A stretch of DNA of 64,000 nucleotides from Polychytrium aggregatum (GCF_025602895.1 NW_026516258.1:1-64000); one strand, 5' to 3'; numbered from the stretch's first letter, positions 43,724 through 54,195 are shown. Notes: a model not told the origin generated them from the letters alone. Translations and numbers: made by a program.

Positions 43724-44650
43724 ATGACCATTCGCCACACATCCGACTTTCGCACCGCCGCATTGCGATGCTACGCCCTCATCCATAGCCTGCGTAAGGT
43801 CGCCTCCATATTCAGTGTATCCAAGAGCACCATCCATCGATGGCACCGAGGATGCAAGCTGGATGACCCACCCAGAGTCCCAGCTCGCAGATCCACTTTC
43901 TTTGAGCAGGCATGTCCAGTCATTCGCACCCTGATTGAACAGGACCCGTTCCAGACTGGTCCTGTGTTGCGATGCAAGCTCGAGTCCATCCTCCAGAGGA
44001 AAGTATCACTCTCACTCTGCCACACTGCCATCCACCGAGCAGGTCTCTCACACAAGAGGGCAACACACCTCTACAAGTCCAAGCGACTGGATGAGCGAGT
44101 GGCACAGTTCAGGGACCAGGTCCGCTCCATCGACCCGCGGCGATTCGTTTTTGTCGATGAGACAGGGATCAGACGAACCACCTTTCCGCTCTACGGATAC
44201 TCACCGAAGGGTGCTCCGCTTCGCCAGCGCAATCACATGAAGCACAAGTCTGTCTCGGCTGCATTTGCCATCAACCACTCTGGTGTGCTGCATCGCATGT
44301 ACATCCCCACATCATTCAAGACACACTCGATGGTCGAGTTCTTTGAGCGAGCGACCTTCCCAGACGACTCTGTGGTTGTGATGGACAATGTCAGCATGCA
44401 CAAGACAAGGGCTGTCCTGGACTGCATCGAGCGCCGAGGATGGTCAGTGATCTTCACCCCACCTGCCTCGCCCGACTTCAATCCCATCGAGAACTTCTTT
44501 GGGGTTGAGTCCCCATCAATTTTGGGGTTGTCCCTCCAATCACGCCGCCATTTTCACGCTCAAATCCCTGGCTTGAACCTCTCGGCGATTTTTGAACAGG
44601 GTCACTTCCCCAACCAGCCCGCAACGACGGGCTCCTGCTCTCGGGTATAA
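43724..44650 (+). pseudogene. Tc1/mariner transposase, C-terminus replaced
   Basis: This 308-aa frame has an N-terminal helix-turn-helix (RKVASIFSVSKSTIHRWHRG) and the catalytic residues FVDETGIR, VMDNVSMHK and FNPIENFF; 34 residues separate the second Asp from the Glu, the Tc1-type DD34E spacing. After IENFFG (about 44502) the sequence no longer resembles the family C-terminus, so the last portion is lost or replaced by DNA belonging to the Fanzor side. It would act on the element's TIRs, but its activity is doubtful with this end. Confidence 0.8.
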
Positions 44651-44651
44651 A
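44645..44651 (+). promoter_or_regulatory. Candidate TATA box of Fanzor gene
   Basis: TATAAAT lies 131 bases before the Fanzor ATG, followed by a pyrimidine-rich stretch suitable for initiation. It overlaps the transposase stop. Confidence 0.45.
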
Positions 44652-44781
44652 TGCCACACCTTCGTCCCTGCTGCTTTCTTCCCTCATCTCGCCTTGATCT
44701 GATCATCGCGCTATTGTACGATAAAAAAAAGTCTCTGCTCTGACCAGTACCACTGGCAGGCACCCAGCATCCTCTGCCCCC

Positions 44782-47154
44782 ATGCCTCCGAAGCGTAAGG
44801 GTACCGGTGATGGCCAGCCTCGGCCACCCAGGCCCAAGAAAGCCAAGTCACAGTCGGAGCCTGTCTCTGGTTCGTATTCTGACCCCACGCATGCTTGGTC
44901 GTCTGTTGCTCCGTCGCTCACCACCACTGCTTCTGCAGATCCAATGGATGTCGATCCCACCGAGCCTGGTCCATCTACTTCCTCGAGTACCGGCAAGCGA
45001 TGTCGCCAGTGCGATGGTACCGATCACGAGCGAAGCAACACCAGCAAGTGTCCCAAATACCGGCCCCTCAAGAGTTCTGTCGTCCCTCTCGTGGATGGAA
45101 GGTCATCCGCCCCTCAGTTCAGCTGCTTCAAGCAGACGATGGATGGCTGTTGTCTCAATCCCGCTCTCCGCGACAAGATCCAGGCCACCGTCGAGGCCAT
45201 GACCCAGATCCAGTTCGAGGCATCCAGGCTGCTCAACCTGCACATCCTCCGGTGCATCGAGCAGGATCTTCCCGTCCCCGTCATCTCCAAGTCCACCCCT
45301 GCTTTCGTTCGCCAATGCTTCAAGATTGTCGAGGCCGATGCCCTCTCCCCGACCGGGGACAATGAGAAATACAACGAGCATCTGGTCGATTCCTTTCGCG
45401 ACTACCAGACCACTCGGCACGCAGACCTGCCTCCGGCCCCTCGTCTGCCTGATGGTGCTCACAGTCAGCTTCTCACCCTGGCTGTCAATGCCTATGCCAC
45501 CAACTGCACCACCCACCTCAACCTGGCCTACTGGAGACTCCTTCGCCGCTTCTGCGCTGCCGTCTTCCCAGCCAACAAGCATAAGCACGAAGCCATCGAG
45601 GCCTGTCTCGAGCTCTTCGAGAAACCAGGGCAGACTCCACCCAAGGCCGATCTCGAGTTCCTCTATCCCGAGTTTGGCCACATCCTGGACGAGTTTCGGT
45701 ACAGCAACGACCAGGACCGCTTCCGGGCCCTCCATCGCCTCTCACACCATGTGAGAATCCTCGCCCGAGACAAGATGGTCGACAATGTCCACAAGTGGAT
45801 CGACTGTGACATGCCCGCCCTCCGAGTCACCGAGCTGCAGCGCCAGGCCAAGCTGGACGAGCTCACTACCCAAGGCATTCCCTCCGACGACAAGAGGTTC
45901 ACCAACGCCAAGTCTGAGCTCGGCACCACCAAGGCCAAGATCAACAAGCTGGCCGCCAGGATCAACTGGGCACCCAAGCAGCTCGCCGTCGACACTCCTC
46001 CGGCCGTGTGCACGATAGTTCCTCTATGCACTGCAAGGGCCAAGTATGTCAAGATTGACACGGTCACTCTCTGGGAACTCCTTGGTCCAAAGAAGCGCCT
46101 TGGACTCACCAGGGACAAGCTCAAGGAACAAGGTGATGACGGCATCAACAACCAGGATCGTCTCTGGCGCAGTTGCTTCAAGCTGCGTAGTTCCCTCTTC
46201 CAAGAGCGGGACGTGAACAAGAAGCTGTTCAACTACGAGATCAGCACCGATGGCATTGGATGCACCATCGGTCTCGTCAAGTTTGTGCCTCGAACCGATC
46301 ACACCGAGACCATCGAGCCTCCTCCGACTGCCGAGCAGCGCATCCAGGCCCACATCGGCGACCCAAACCCCAACCGCACCACTTGGATTGGCATCGATCC
46401 TGGAGTCGGCTCCATCTTCACGGCGGTCATCCAAGCACCGGGCCACCAAGACGAGGTGGTCTCATTCTCGAATGGCCACTACCAGCACATGTGTGGCCAT
46501 ACGTCCAACACCAAGTGGCACAACACCATGAAGTATCGACTCAGCATCGAGACCTGGATGTCGACCACTCCCTCGCCCAAGGTGTCGTCCTCGGAGGCTT
46601 TCAAGGTCCATCTCACCCATGTCCTGCGACCGGAGCTGCGAGTGCAGCTCGACTTCCACCTTGGCAAGAAGGCCCGTCACCATCGCTTCACGGGCCACAA
46701 GAGGCGCCAAGTGGCCGTCGACAGGATGTGCAAGGTCGTCCTGAAGCACGCCCCGATACGGACCGATGTGGTGATCGCCTTTGGCAATGCGTCATGGCGA
46801 CAGGGCAAGGGCTATGCATCCAGCCCTCGGAGGCAGCGGTTTGCTCGGTACTTTGAGCAATTCGAGCACCACCGACGCCGTCCCAATCACCATCATGGAA
46901 GCGTCAAGGTGGCCTCGACGAACGAGTTCAACACCTCGCAAGTGTGCTCCAAGTGCCTGGAGCCCTCTCGGCTGGGGGATCTGAAAGCGCCCAGTGTTGC
47001 GAATTCCCACTTTGTCAGGAGCTGCAAGAATCCCAGCTGCCGGACAGTGTGGAATCGCGACGTCAATGCGGCGCGCAACATGATCACAGTATGCAGGTCG
47101 ATTGTGGAGATCGGAGAGCGACCGGCGGTCTTCACTCGGAGGCTGCCAAAGTGA
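44782..47154 (+). CDS. Fanzor RNA-guided nuclease (eukaryotic TnpB relative), intact
   Basis: 790 aa, starting MPPKRKGTG with a basic, nuclear-localisation-like start (RPKKAK). A zinc knuckle sits at Cys74, Cys77, His82 and Cys90 (CX2CX4HX7C). A long helical recognition region follows, with a linker (about 330-400). The RuvC core has Asp539 in WIGIDPGVGS. The usual TnpB RuvC-II Glu position reads AFGNASW (about 667) without Glu; instead Glu715 lies in TNEFNTSQVCSKC, as in other Fanzors. The last catalytic Asp760 lies in NRDVNAARNM. The zinc ribbon uses the CSKC pair and CKNPSC. Fanzors use a guide RNA from the 3' end of their locus to cut DNA. Here the gene sits in a mariner-type element and its right TIR begins 72 bases after the stop. 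Confidence 0.93.
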   Translation: MPPKRKGTGDGQPRPPRPKKAKSQSEPVSGSYSDPTHAWSSVAPSLTTTASADPMDVDPTEPGPSTSSSTGKRCRQCDGTDHERSNTSKCPKYRPLKSSVVPLVDGRSSAPQFSCFKQTMDGCCLNPALRDKIQATVEAMTQIQFEASRLLNLHILRCIEQDLPVPVISKSTPAFVRQCFKIVEADALSPTGDNEKYNEHLVDSFRDYQTTRHADLPPAPRLPDGAHSQLLTLAVNAYATNCTTHLNLAYWRLLRRFCAAVFPANKHKHEAIEACLELFEKPGQTPPKADLEFLYPEFGHILDEFRYSNDQDRFRALHRLSHHVRILARDKMVDNVHKWIDCDMPALRVTELQRQAKLDELTTQGIPSDDKRFTNAKSELGTTKAKINKLAARINWAPKQLAVDTPPAVCTIVPLCTARAKYVKIDTVTLWELLGPKKRLGLTRDKLKEQGDDGINNQDRLWRSCFKLRSSLFQERDVNKKLFNYEISTDGIGCTIGLVKFVPRTDHTETIEPPPTAEQRIQAHIGDPNPNRTTWIGIDPGVGSIFTAVIQAPGHQDEVVSFSNGHYQHMCGHTSNTKWHNTMKYRLSIETWMSTTPSPKVSSSEAFKVHLTHVLRPELRVQLDFHLGKKARHHRFTGHKRRQVAVDRMCKVVLKHAPIRTDVVIAFGNASWRQGKGYASSPRRQRFARYFEQFEHHRRRPNHHHGSVKVASTNEFNTSQVCSKCLEPSRLGDLKAPSVANSHFVRSCKNPSCRTVWNRDVNAARNMITVCRSIVEIGERPAVFTRRLPK

Positions 47155-47252
47155 TCTGTTTTATTTCTTGTGGCTTTGCTTGACGCAAGCATAGCACATA
47201 CTACCTGTTCATGGAAACGGCTATATTGTCCCGTTTTTTTCTGAATAAAGTG
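47060..47252 (+). ncRNA. Candidate Fanzor guide-RNA region
   Basis: Fanzor guide RNAs derive from the 3' end of the ORF through the right end. This region is the part retained, with changes, in the 345-bp derivative at 47419-47763 and less clearly at 57191-57450. The exact RNA ends cannot be read from sequence. Confidence 0.45.
47227..47252 (+). repeat. Right TIR of Fanzor composite
   Basis: 26 bases TGTCCCG...AAAGTG followed by TA; it contains AATAAA, which could also serve as poly(A) signal of the Fanzor transcript. Confidence 0.85.
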
Positions 47253-47418
47253 TAAGAATGCATGTATATTCAAGATCTGGACCAAAGTAACCGCTGGCCC
47301 TGACAACTGGTCCTGCTTCGGTTTTGGACCGTTTTTGACAGAGCTACACTGGCCCGCGAGAGGAATAGGAAAGAGGTTGTGGGAAGACATCGTGGTGGCA
47401 GAAACCTTGGTCTGTATA

Positions 47419-47763
47419 CACTTAATCCAGGGGGGAAATGGGACACCACACCCGCTTCCATGAACATGTTGTGTGTAATGGCATGTGCCTAGCAGAGCCA
47501 TAAGGAATATATCAGATCACCTCCGAGCAATGACCACCAGCCGCTCTCCGGTCTCCACAATCGACCTGCACGCTGGTCTCGGAGCGCCAGCGGTGAATAG
47601 TGCTCTTGGACACGTTGAATATGGAGGCAACATCCCTCAGGCTACGGATGAGGGCGTAGCATCATAGCGCAGAATGGCCATGGCCAGCACGATGGTATTT
47701 GGCAACAAATTATTCGGTCAATGATCAAAGACCAAGGCGTCCCGTGTTTTATTGGATTGACTG
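47419..47763 (-). mobile_element. 345-bp non-autonomous derivative of the Fanzor composite
   Basis: It is in inverted orientation relative to the composite. The transposase-side TIR (47738-47763) matches the composite's left TIR at about 23 of 26 bases, and the Fanzor-side TIR (47419-47445) carries one extra G. Both ends are flanked by TA (47417-47418; 47764-47765). Internally, about 47590-47680 matches the 5' part of the transposase gene (CTCCATATTCAACGTGTCC) and about 47520-47577 matches the last codons of the Fanzor (GCAGGTCGATTGTGGAGA). Everything between is deleted. It lies 30 bases from the stop of the LRR gene. Confidence 0.85.
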
Positions 47764-47792
47764 TAATAGGGGGCTGATGGGATTGAGAGGCT

Positions 47793-49460
47793 TCAGTTCG
47801 GCGGTGGATCTGCAAGAACTTTGTAGGCGTGACGAGTGGTTGTCCTGGTGACGAGCGTCGACTTTGAGTGATCAAAGCGGCGATGAGAGCGTCTGCGGAG
47901 CACAATGAATGCTCCGATGGCGAGGGCTGCTATCACCAGGGCAACTACAACCCACAGCAGTGGAGATGACACCGCAAAGAAGGGCGGTGCGGCGCTCGAG
48001 GAGCACTGCAGGCCACCAAGGTTCCAGATGTTGACATTGGCGGGAGAGCACTGAGGCAGCGAGATGGTTCCGGTGAGGTTGTTGCCAGAGAGATCGCTGT
48101 GTCGACAAGGCCAAAGCCGATGTGCAGGAAGTAGGATTCAAGATGCAGAATGCAGCAGTGTCAGCGGATATCATCACTATCGAGCTGCGGCAAGCGGCGC
48201 AAGCAGTGCAAGTGTGGGAGCCTCACATCGATGTCAGGTTCGTCACGGACGACAGGTCGAGGGCAACGCTTCCCGCGAGGTTGTTCGAGTCAAGTTGCCT
48301 GGGAATCGAAGCATGGTATTGTCAGCCGCCATACGACAAGGCAATGGAGCGGCTGCCAGAGTCCTTCGGCAGCGAACAGGCGAGCGGAATGATTCCTGAC
48401 CAACACGCAAAGCAGACAGAGTCAACGACGGAACTCACAGAGTCTGAAGTTTCGCCAGCGACGACAGCGTTGCAGGTGGTGTCCCAGTCAATTGATTCCC
48501 AGTGAGGACGCTGGTGTGATTCGACACAACGAGATTCGTCAGAAGGAGCGATGGGCAAATCATCGAACGACAGCTGGGCGGATGGAAGCCGACATTCTGT
48601 CGGCTGGCCTGAGCGCCACAAAGAACTGGGAATAAGCTGCCTCGGTGTTTGGGGGTCGCTCCTGTCACCATATTACATGGATTGCAGGCTGGTGATGTTG
48701 CCTATCGAATCGGGAATCTCTCCAGAGAGCAGATTGTACTGCAGCGAGCTGTGGAGAGCAGAGGCGCATGTTGGTCAGTACAGAGCTGACCAAAGCGCCC
48801 GTCGGCAGCGATGACACCCAACCACAGCGACGATCGATATCCACGGCGCCGATCGATAGCTCCGCCGATAATCAATCGCCTCGACGTACATCTCGCGCAG
48901 GTTAGGCAGCAGTCCAATCTCCCGTGGTAGCGAGCCGTTGATGTTGTTGTTGTGGAGGTCGCTGGTCGACCGCAACAGATGTCCGTCGACAGGGGCAAGG
49001 GTATGGATCACAGTCCGAGAAGTGAGCAGAGGATGTTCAATACGAGCCAAAGTCCGCGCAAGCATCCAGTCAGCGGGCATGGTCGCCCGATGGATGGCGA
49101 TACCCGGTTCGCCCCGTCAACCATAGTTCACTTGGATTGGCCACATGTCCGACAACAGCAGGCCACAGCATTATCACCCACAGGACTCGGAGTTCGGTCA
49201 GGGTTGCTAGTTGCGTCGGAATAGAGCCGTTTATGCTTCGGCCGGATACGACGCTGCAAAGACGGAGGCAAAGGGTCAGCGACGACAGCAAAGCCAGCAG
49301 GCGGCCCGAGAGGAGGTGGATGGCGGCGATCGAGAACCTACATCATCAAGACTCGCCCGGCCGAGTCGCAGTCGACCATGACGGACGACGGGTCGCAGCA
49401 GGGAATCGACGGCAGCCAGGCCTGGATGACGGAGCAATCTGGAGAGGTGGCGTTGCTCAT
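47793..49460 (-). CDS. LRR single-pass membrane protein, one repeat per exon
   Basis: Seven frame-consistent exons were traced: 49460-49342, 49253-49182, 48961-48890, 48748-48677, 48510-48439, 48298-48227 and 48096-47793. The first has a Cys-capped N-terminal LRR module (DCSVIQAWLPSIPCCD). The next five are each exactly 72 nt, same phase, and each encodes one 24-residue plant-type LRR (for example INGSIPTQLATLTELRVL). The last exon has one more LRR, a Cys cap, a transmembrane helix (LLWVVVALVIAALAIGAFIV) followed by RRRSHRR, and a 40-residue tail. The topology suggests an extracellular sensor with no kinase. A signal-peptide exon probably lies upstream (49461-50014) but I could not place it. 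Confidence 0.87.
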
Positions 49461-50014
49461 CTCGATTGTTGGAAGAGGTCAGCGCAGAGCAGAGCCTGGG
49501 TACGACACAGGATATGGAGTTGGACGAGAGACGGATGGGTGCGTCCGTGGATGAGGTCGAGAATGTTCAGCCCGGAGCTGGACAGATCGAGAGCGGGACA
49601 GATCGAGGGCAGCTTGGGGACAGATCAGGACAGACGATGCGGGAAGCTTGGCGAGCCGACCGGGAACATACACCGGACGAACCGCCACCGAGGGGCCGTG
49701 CAGGCGCTGCCGAGCAGCATGAGATGGGGCACTGCAAACAGTGCACGACGGACCCAAACGACCAGGAGCCGCAAAGTGTATTGAGATCAAAAGCAAGGGC
49801 GACGCAGACGGAGGAATGGGCTGGGCCGGGCCGCAAGCCCGAGCGAGGTGAGTTCGAGCAGCTCGCATGTCCCTGCCGCAGCGATCGCCGAGCGGATGCA
49901 GTGCAGAGACGGTGTGGCCCAAGCCATGATTAGCGCCACGACGACGGCAGATCGAAGCAGCACAACCACGGCAAGGACGGCGGCAATATGGGGAAGATCG
50001 ACGATCGAGGCAAC
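49461..50014. other. Region expected to hold the LRR gene 5' end
   Basis: On the minus strand a hydrophobic stretch near 49970-49850 (AVVVALIMAWATPSLHC) could be a signal sequence, but no convincing splice donor links it to 49460. Confidence 0.35.
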
Positions 50015-51042
50015 TCAAGCCTGGACCCGCTTGGACGACATCTGGGGACGGTGGACGATGCCGACCTTGAGCTTGTAGGCGCGCTGCTTGCGGAGCCAGG
50101 CTCGATAGTCAGCCACCGACTTGACGTTCTCGCCATAAAAGTCCGGCATCGGGTTCTGCAGCGAGGTATTCTGGGTGGTTGGGCGGTGCTTGGCGATGCG
50201 GTCAAAGAATTCTCGTTCGCGCTGGCAAGCGGATGGGAATAGATCGAGCAAGTGTCAGTACCGGCAGCCTCTAACAGATCGGTTTTGGATGGACGACGCT
50301 GCTCCGGCAGGGCAGATGCGAAGGGCGCTAACTCACCAGATCCATACCCTTCAGGAGCTGTCTGTTGGTCGAGGTTGAGATCGAGGCAGATGAGATGTCA
50401 GATGTCAGATGCATGCAGTGTTGGAAAGTGCATCCGCGGCGGCGAGACGACAGCGGTCGCTCCCCCGTCATCGTGGTGGGCAAGTCCATGATTGCAGAGC
50501 CAATGCACTGATCAAGATGGCTCTATCGTCGCCATGCCGATGCCATGCCGATGCCACCGCCAAAAGCAGGGCGACACCAGGGCACTTCTTGCGAGAAACG
50601 CCTACTTGTTGGTAAAGAGTCTCCAGATCGATCCGCCGCTGAGGAGAGAGAGGCCGATGCCGCATCCCGTGGCAACAAAGATGCCGGCGCTGTAGGTCAC
50701 CATGGGATCCATGTCCATGATCATCTTGGTGGGATCGTAGTCGGCGATGGCAAAGACGTAGATCGATGCGGCAAAGAAGGTGACGGAACCACCTACGGCG
50801 GCGGCGGCGATTTCGGCATGGGACTTTGACTTTCGGAGCTCAAAGTACTGCTTCCAGGGGATGGTGGTCTGCGAAGACGGCCTCGCAGCCGACTGGGCTG
50901 AGCGGCTTGCTGAGCTCGAGAAGGACAGGGCCAACGTGGGCGCCCGGGAGCGCAGGGCCTTGGCTTTGAGTTGGAGGAGGGGATTGCAGCTCGAGACGGC
51001 CGGCGCAAACGACCGGCAGCGGAAAAACAGCTGGGACATCAT
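50015..51042 (-). CDS. PAM17: Pam17, TIM23 import motor subunit
   Basis: Three exons: 51042-50606, 50361-50337 (25 nt) and 50221-50015, with GT-AG introns and matching phases. Pam17 is an inner mitochondrial membrane protein that helps the presequence translocase motor of the TIM23 complex. The N-terminus is Arg/Ser-rich like a mitochondrial presequence. The core shows the family features: WKQYFELRKSK, two membrane segments (VTFFAASIYVFAIADYDPTK and a Gly-rich one ending SGGSIWRL) and the C-terminal signature NPMPDFYGENVKSVADYRAW followed by LRKQ. Length is about 220 aa, normal for the family. The tiny middle exon encodes KQLLKGMDL, which joins the membrane part to the REREFF segment. Confidence 0.9.
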
Positions 51043-51597
51043 GGTGAGCGGCTGGATGAATCGAGTTTGATCGATGTCGAGATGGATCTGTGTCGAGATG
51101 GATCAGTGTCGAGATGGATCACACTATCAATTTTTTCCGGCCCGCTCGCGGCTGCTCATCTCGGTCACCTGAAAGTCACGTTGTATGTGGCGCAGCAAAA
51201 GTTGGAATCCGGCCATGGTCGGTTGACGGCATTTGGTATCACCTTGAGCCGATTGACGGTGGTGGTGGGCAATTGGTGTGGAGGAATGACCAATTGTATC
51301 ATTGTTGGAAGCTCCACTCCGATTGCGGACAAGAACCACCACCATCTGAATCTCTCTGGTTGGAAACCTAGTCAAGCGTGGCTGTGTGTCAGCGAGATGA
51401 CATGATCGTTTGGCTATCAGGCAAGACTCACCTTGACAAGATGTCTTCCCACGACTGATTGAGCGAGCGATGCGTTTCTGGATCTGAATCAAGGACGCCA
51501 CTGCGCAGTATCTCTGCCAGCCCAAAATGCGCTGGTTTTGAGGAGATTCTTTCTTCCCCAAGGGCAGAACCAGCCATCGCTGCTATTTTCTCGCCAG
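51043..51597. other. Intergenic between PAM17 and Fanzor 2
   Basis: It contains a short tandem repeat at about 51070-51122 (TGTCGAGATGGATC units) and no left TIR that I can recognise for the downstream Fanzor element. Confidence 0.5.
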
Positions 51598-54195
51598 ATG
51601 GCTCCCAAGAGAAAGACACCCCCCGATCCCGACCCGGGATCACCCAATGACTCTCCTGTGGCCAAGAAGCCCACTATCAAATCGTGTCCCTCCTGTGGCC
51701 TGGCCAACCATGTTAGGCCCTTCACCAAGAAGTGCACAGCCAGAATCGACAGCAGCCCTGCCTCGGTCGCTGAAATGGTCAGCCAAGCACCCAAGGTCCC
51801 TGTATGTGCCACGTGCAAGCAAGAGGGCCATGCCAGAAGCAACACCCCAAAGTGCCGTTTCTATAAGCCACTCTGGAGCTCTACCTTGCCTGGCTGTGGC
51901 CCAAACGAGCAAGTCAAGGCCGACTACTCCACCGTCAAGTGCACCCTCGACGCCATCATCAAGAACGATGCCTTGCACGACAAGATCGAGGAGACTGTCC
52001 GAGCCATGACACACGTGCAGTACGAAGCATCTCGTCTCCTGGAGCTGCATCTCAGGCGGTGCTTGGACGAGGGCATCACCCTCCCCACCGTGTCATCAAC
52101 TACACCTTCGTTTGTTCGAAAGTGCTTCAATATGGTGCAGACAGGAACAGTGGGTGTCAGGACGAACACCCCGGAAGATGACAGGCACCTCCTCGACACA
52201 TATGAGCTGTATCGACGTGCATGGGGAAAGTCGTGTATCCTGCCTCCTGTGTCCCTCCCAAAGGGTACTGGCTCACAGGTCCTTGGTTTGGCTGTCAAGA
52301 CCTATGCAGTCAACTGTGAGACCCACGTTCTCGATCGGTATTGGTCTCTCCTCCGTCGATTCTGCAACCTGGCCCTGATTGCTCCCAAGGATGTGAAACG
52401 GCACACACACGTCGACGATTGTATGAAGCTGATGGAGAATCCCCTCTCCAAGACACTCCTCGTTGATCTGAGAAAATCCTTCGCCCACCATGCCGACCAG
52501 TTGTATGAGTTTCGGTACGAAAGCCACCAGGACCTGTACAAAGTCGTACCAATTCTGGCCAGTGAGGTCTCTCGCCTGACCCACCTGAAGGAGGCCCTCT
52601 TCATGGTGGTCTTTCAGAAGATGATCATTCCCAGGCTCGTGAGGGATACCGATGTTCTGAAAGGAGAGCGTGAGCGACTGAACGAGGAGATGTGTCAACC
52701 CATCCACCACATCGGGGCTGACAGACTCAAAGATCTCCAGACCCAGCGTGATGAGGTGGACAAGCAGATCACCATCAACACGAAGCGGATCAAGCGACTG
52801 ACCGATCGACTTGCCCAGACGAAGAAGCGACACAATGTCCCTCGAGCACAGTGCACCTTGGTCCCGCTCTGCGATGCCCGAGCCAAGTATGTCAAGCTCG
52901 ACACCACAGCACTGTACCAGATCCTTGGATAGCAGACTGGCACTGGTCTCAAGTGGGACGACCTGAAGACCAAGGTCAATGGCACCACAAAGCAAGAGAC
53001 CTTCTGGCAGACCAACTTCAAGCTGGATCCGAGACTCTTTGGTGCCAGGGAGAAGGGGAAGCAGCTCTTTGGCTGCGAGATCACCACCGATGGGGTCGGG
53101 TGCTCGATCACCACACTCAGATACAAGATCCTGAAGAAGGACCCTGATGCCAAACCAGAATCCGTGGACAAGGACGACAAGACACCCAAGCTCACTCCCG
53201 AGCAGAAGATCCAGACCAGGGTCGGTCCCATTGACGACTCTCGGATCACATGGATCGGGATCGACCCTGGTGTGGGATCGATCTTCACCGCTGTCATTCG
53301 GGCACCCGGTCAACCATCCATCCAGGAGCAAGACGGTGTCAAGGTGACCAAGGCACAGCGTGCAAACGAGAAGATCGTGTCATTCTCCAACAAGGAGTAC
53401 CAGCATCGATGTGGCACCAGCCAGGCGACCAGGTGGATCCAGAGCACCCACAAGATCCTTGGTCTGCAGAAATGGATGAGCACCACACCAAGTCCCAAGA
53501 TCCCTGGAGTGCCTTCTTTCTTGCGATACATCTACCATGTGTTCACTGGAGACATGCTGGAGAAACAGCTGTACTTCAGCCTGACCCGGCGACGGCGATT
53601 CAAGCGACTCGATCTCCACAGCAAGCGACAGCGCACCGTCCACGAGATGTGCAAGCAAGTCATCGACCAGGCACCAAAGGAAACCGAGGTGGTGATTGTC
53701 TTTGGGAATGCCTCGTGGAAGCAAGGGAAGGGATACGCATCCAGTCCCAGGAGACTCAGGTTTGCCAAGTATTTCGAGCAGTTCCACCATCACCAGAGAC
53801 GACCACCAGACCAATCCGTCTCCAAGATCCATGTGTGCTCGGTGAACGAGTTCAACACATCCCAGGTGTGCTCACATTGCCGGGAAGCCAAGCGACTCGA
53901 GAAGGTCGAATATCTTGATATCGAGAAACCACACTTTGTCCGGAGCTGTGCAAGCTGCCATACGCTGTGGGATCGAGACATCAATGCAGCCAGGAACATG
54001 ATCTCGGTATGCCAGTCGATCATCGCCACAGGAGATCGACCGGGTGTATTCAAGACTGTGCTTCCCAAACCAACCAAAACCACTCGATTGCCAACGAAGT
54101 CAGGAGTGCAATGCCATGGCCTACCCGCTGGGCCTACAAGTCAGTCAGCGGGCTTCAGAAGCCAGAAAGTGACTGTCCCGTTTCTTTCTGGATAG
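51598..54195 (+). pseudogene. Second Fanzor nuclease with a single in-frame TAG
   Basis: The frame from ATG 51598 (MAPKRKTPPDPDPG) would encode 865 aa but has one TAG at codon 445 (52930-52932), with homologous sequence on both sides. Two N-terminal zinc knuckles of the CX2CX4HX7C type are visible (CPSCGLANH and CATCKQEGH), one more than in the first Fanzor. The nuclease core has Asp556 (WIGIDPGVGS), FGNASW at the old Glu position, Glu751 (VNEFNTSQVC) and Asp794 (WDRDINAARNM), with the ribbon CSHC and CASC. It is related to but clearly diverged from the Fanzor at 44782. Its right TIR (54174-54199, then TA) overlaps the end of the frame; no transposase and no left TIR are seen. If the TAG is a base error the protein is intact. 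Confidence 0.88.

Larger units (their letters stand above)
43640..47252 (+). mobile_element. Composite Tc1/mariner-Fanzor element with TIRs and TA duplication
   Basis: The left end (43640-43665) starts CAGGCAATCC and ends AACGGGACA. The right end (47227-47252) in reverse complement starts CACTTTATTC and ends with the same AACGGGACA. The two 26-base ends match at about 20 positions, and each is flanked by TA (43638-43639; 47253-47254), the target duplication of mariner elements. Inside are a Tc1-type transposase (43724-44650) and a Fanzor (44782-47154) in the same orientation. The element is 3.6 kb. Confidence 0.85.

Noticed and set aside
46893-47501. Minus-strand gene opposite the Fanzor 3' end
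   Set aside because: The frame crosses TIRs and two elements in opposite orientation and has no recognisable domain.
51031-51056. Left TIR of Fanzor 2 at CAGCTGGGACATC
   Set aside because: This GGGACA lies in the start of the PAM17 coding sequence and the outer bases do not match the TIR.
14558-54195. TAG recoded as a sense codon
   Set aside because: TAG is a natural stop in several clean genes here (for example the Serinc gene at 57011 and the Cys-rich gene at 25210), and only two genes have one internal TAG each.
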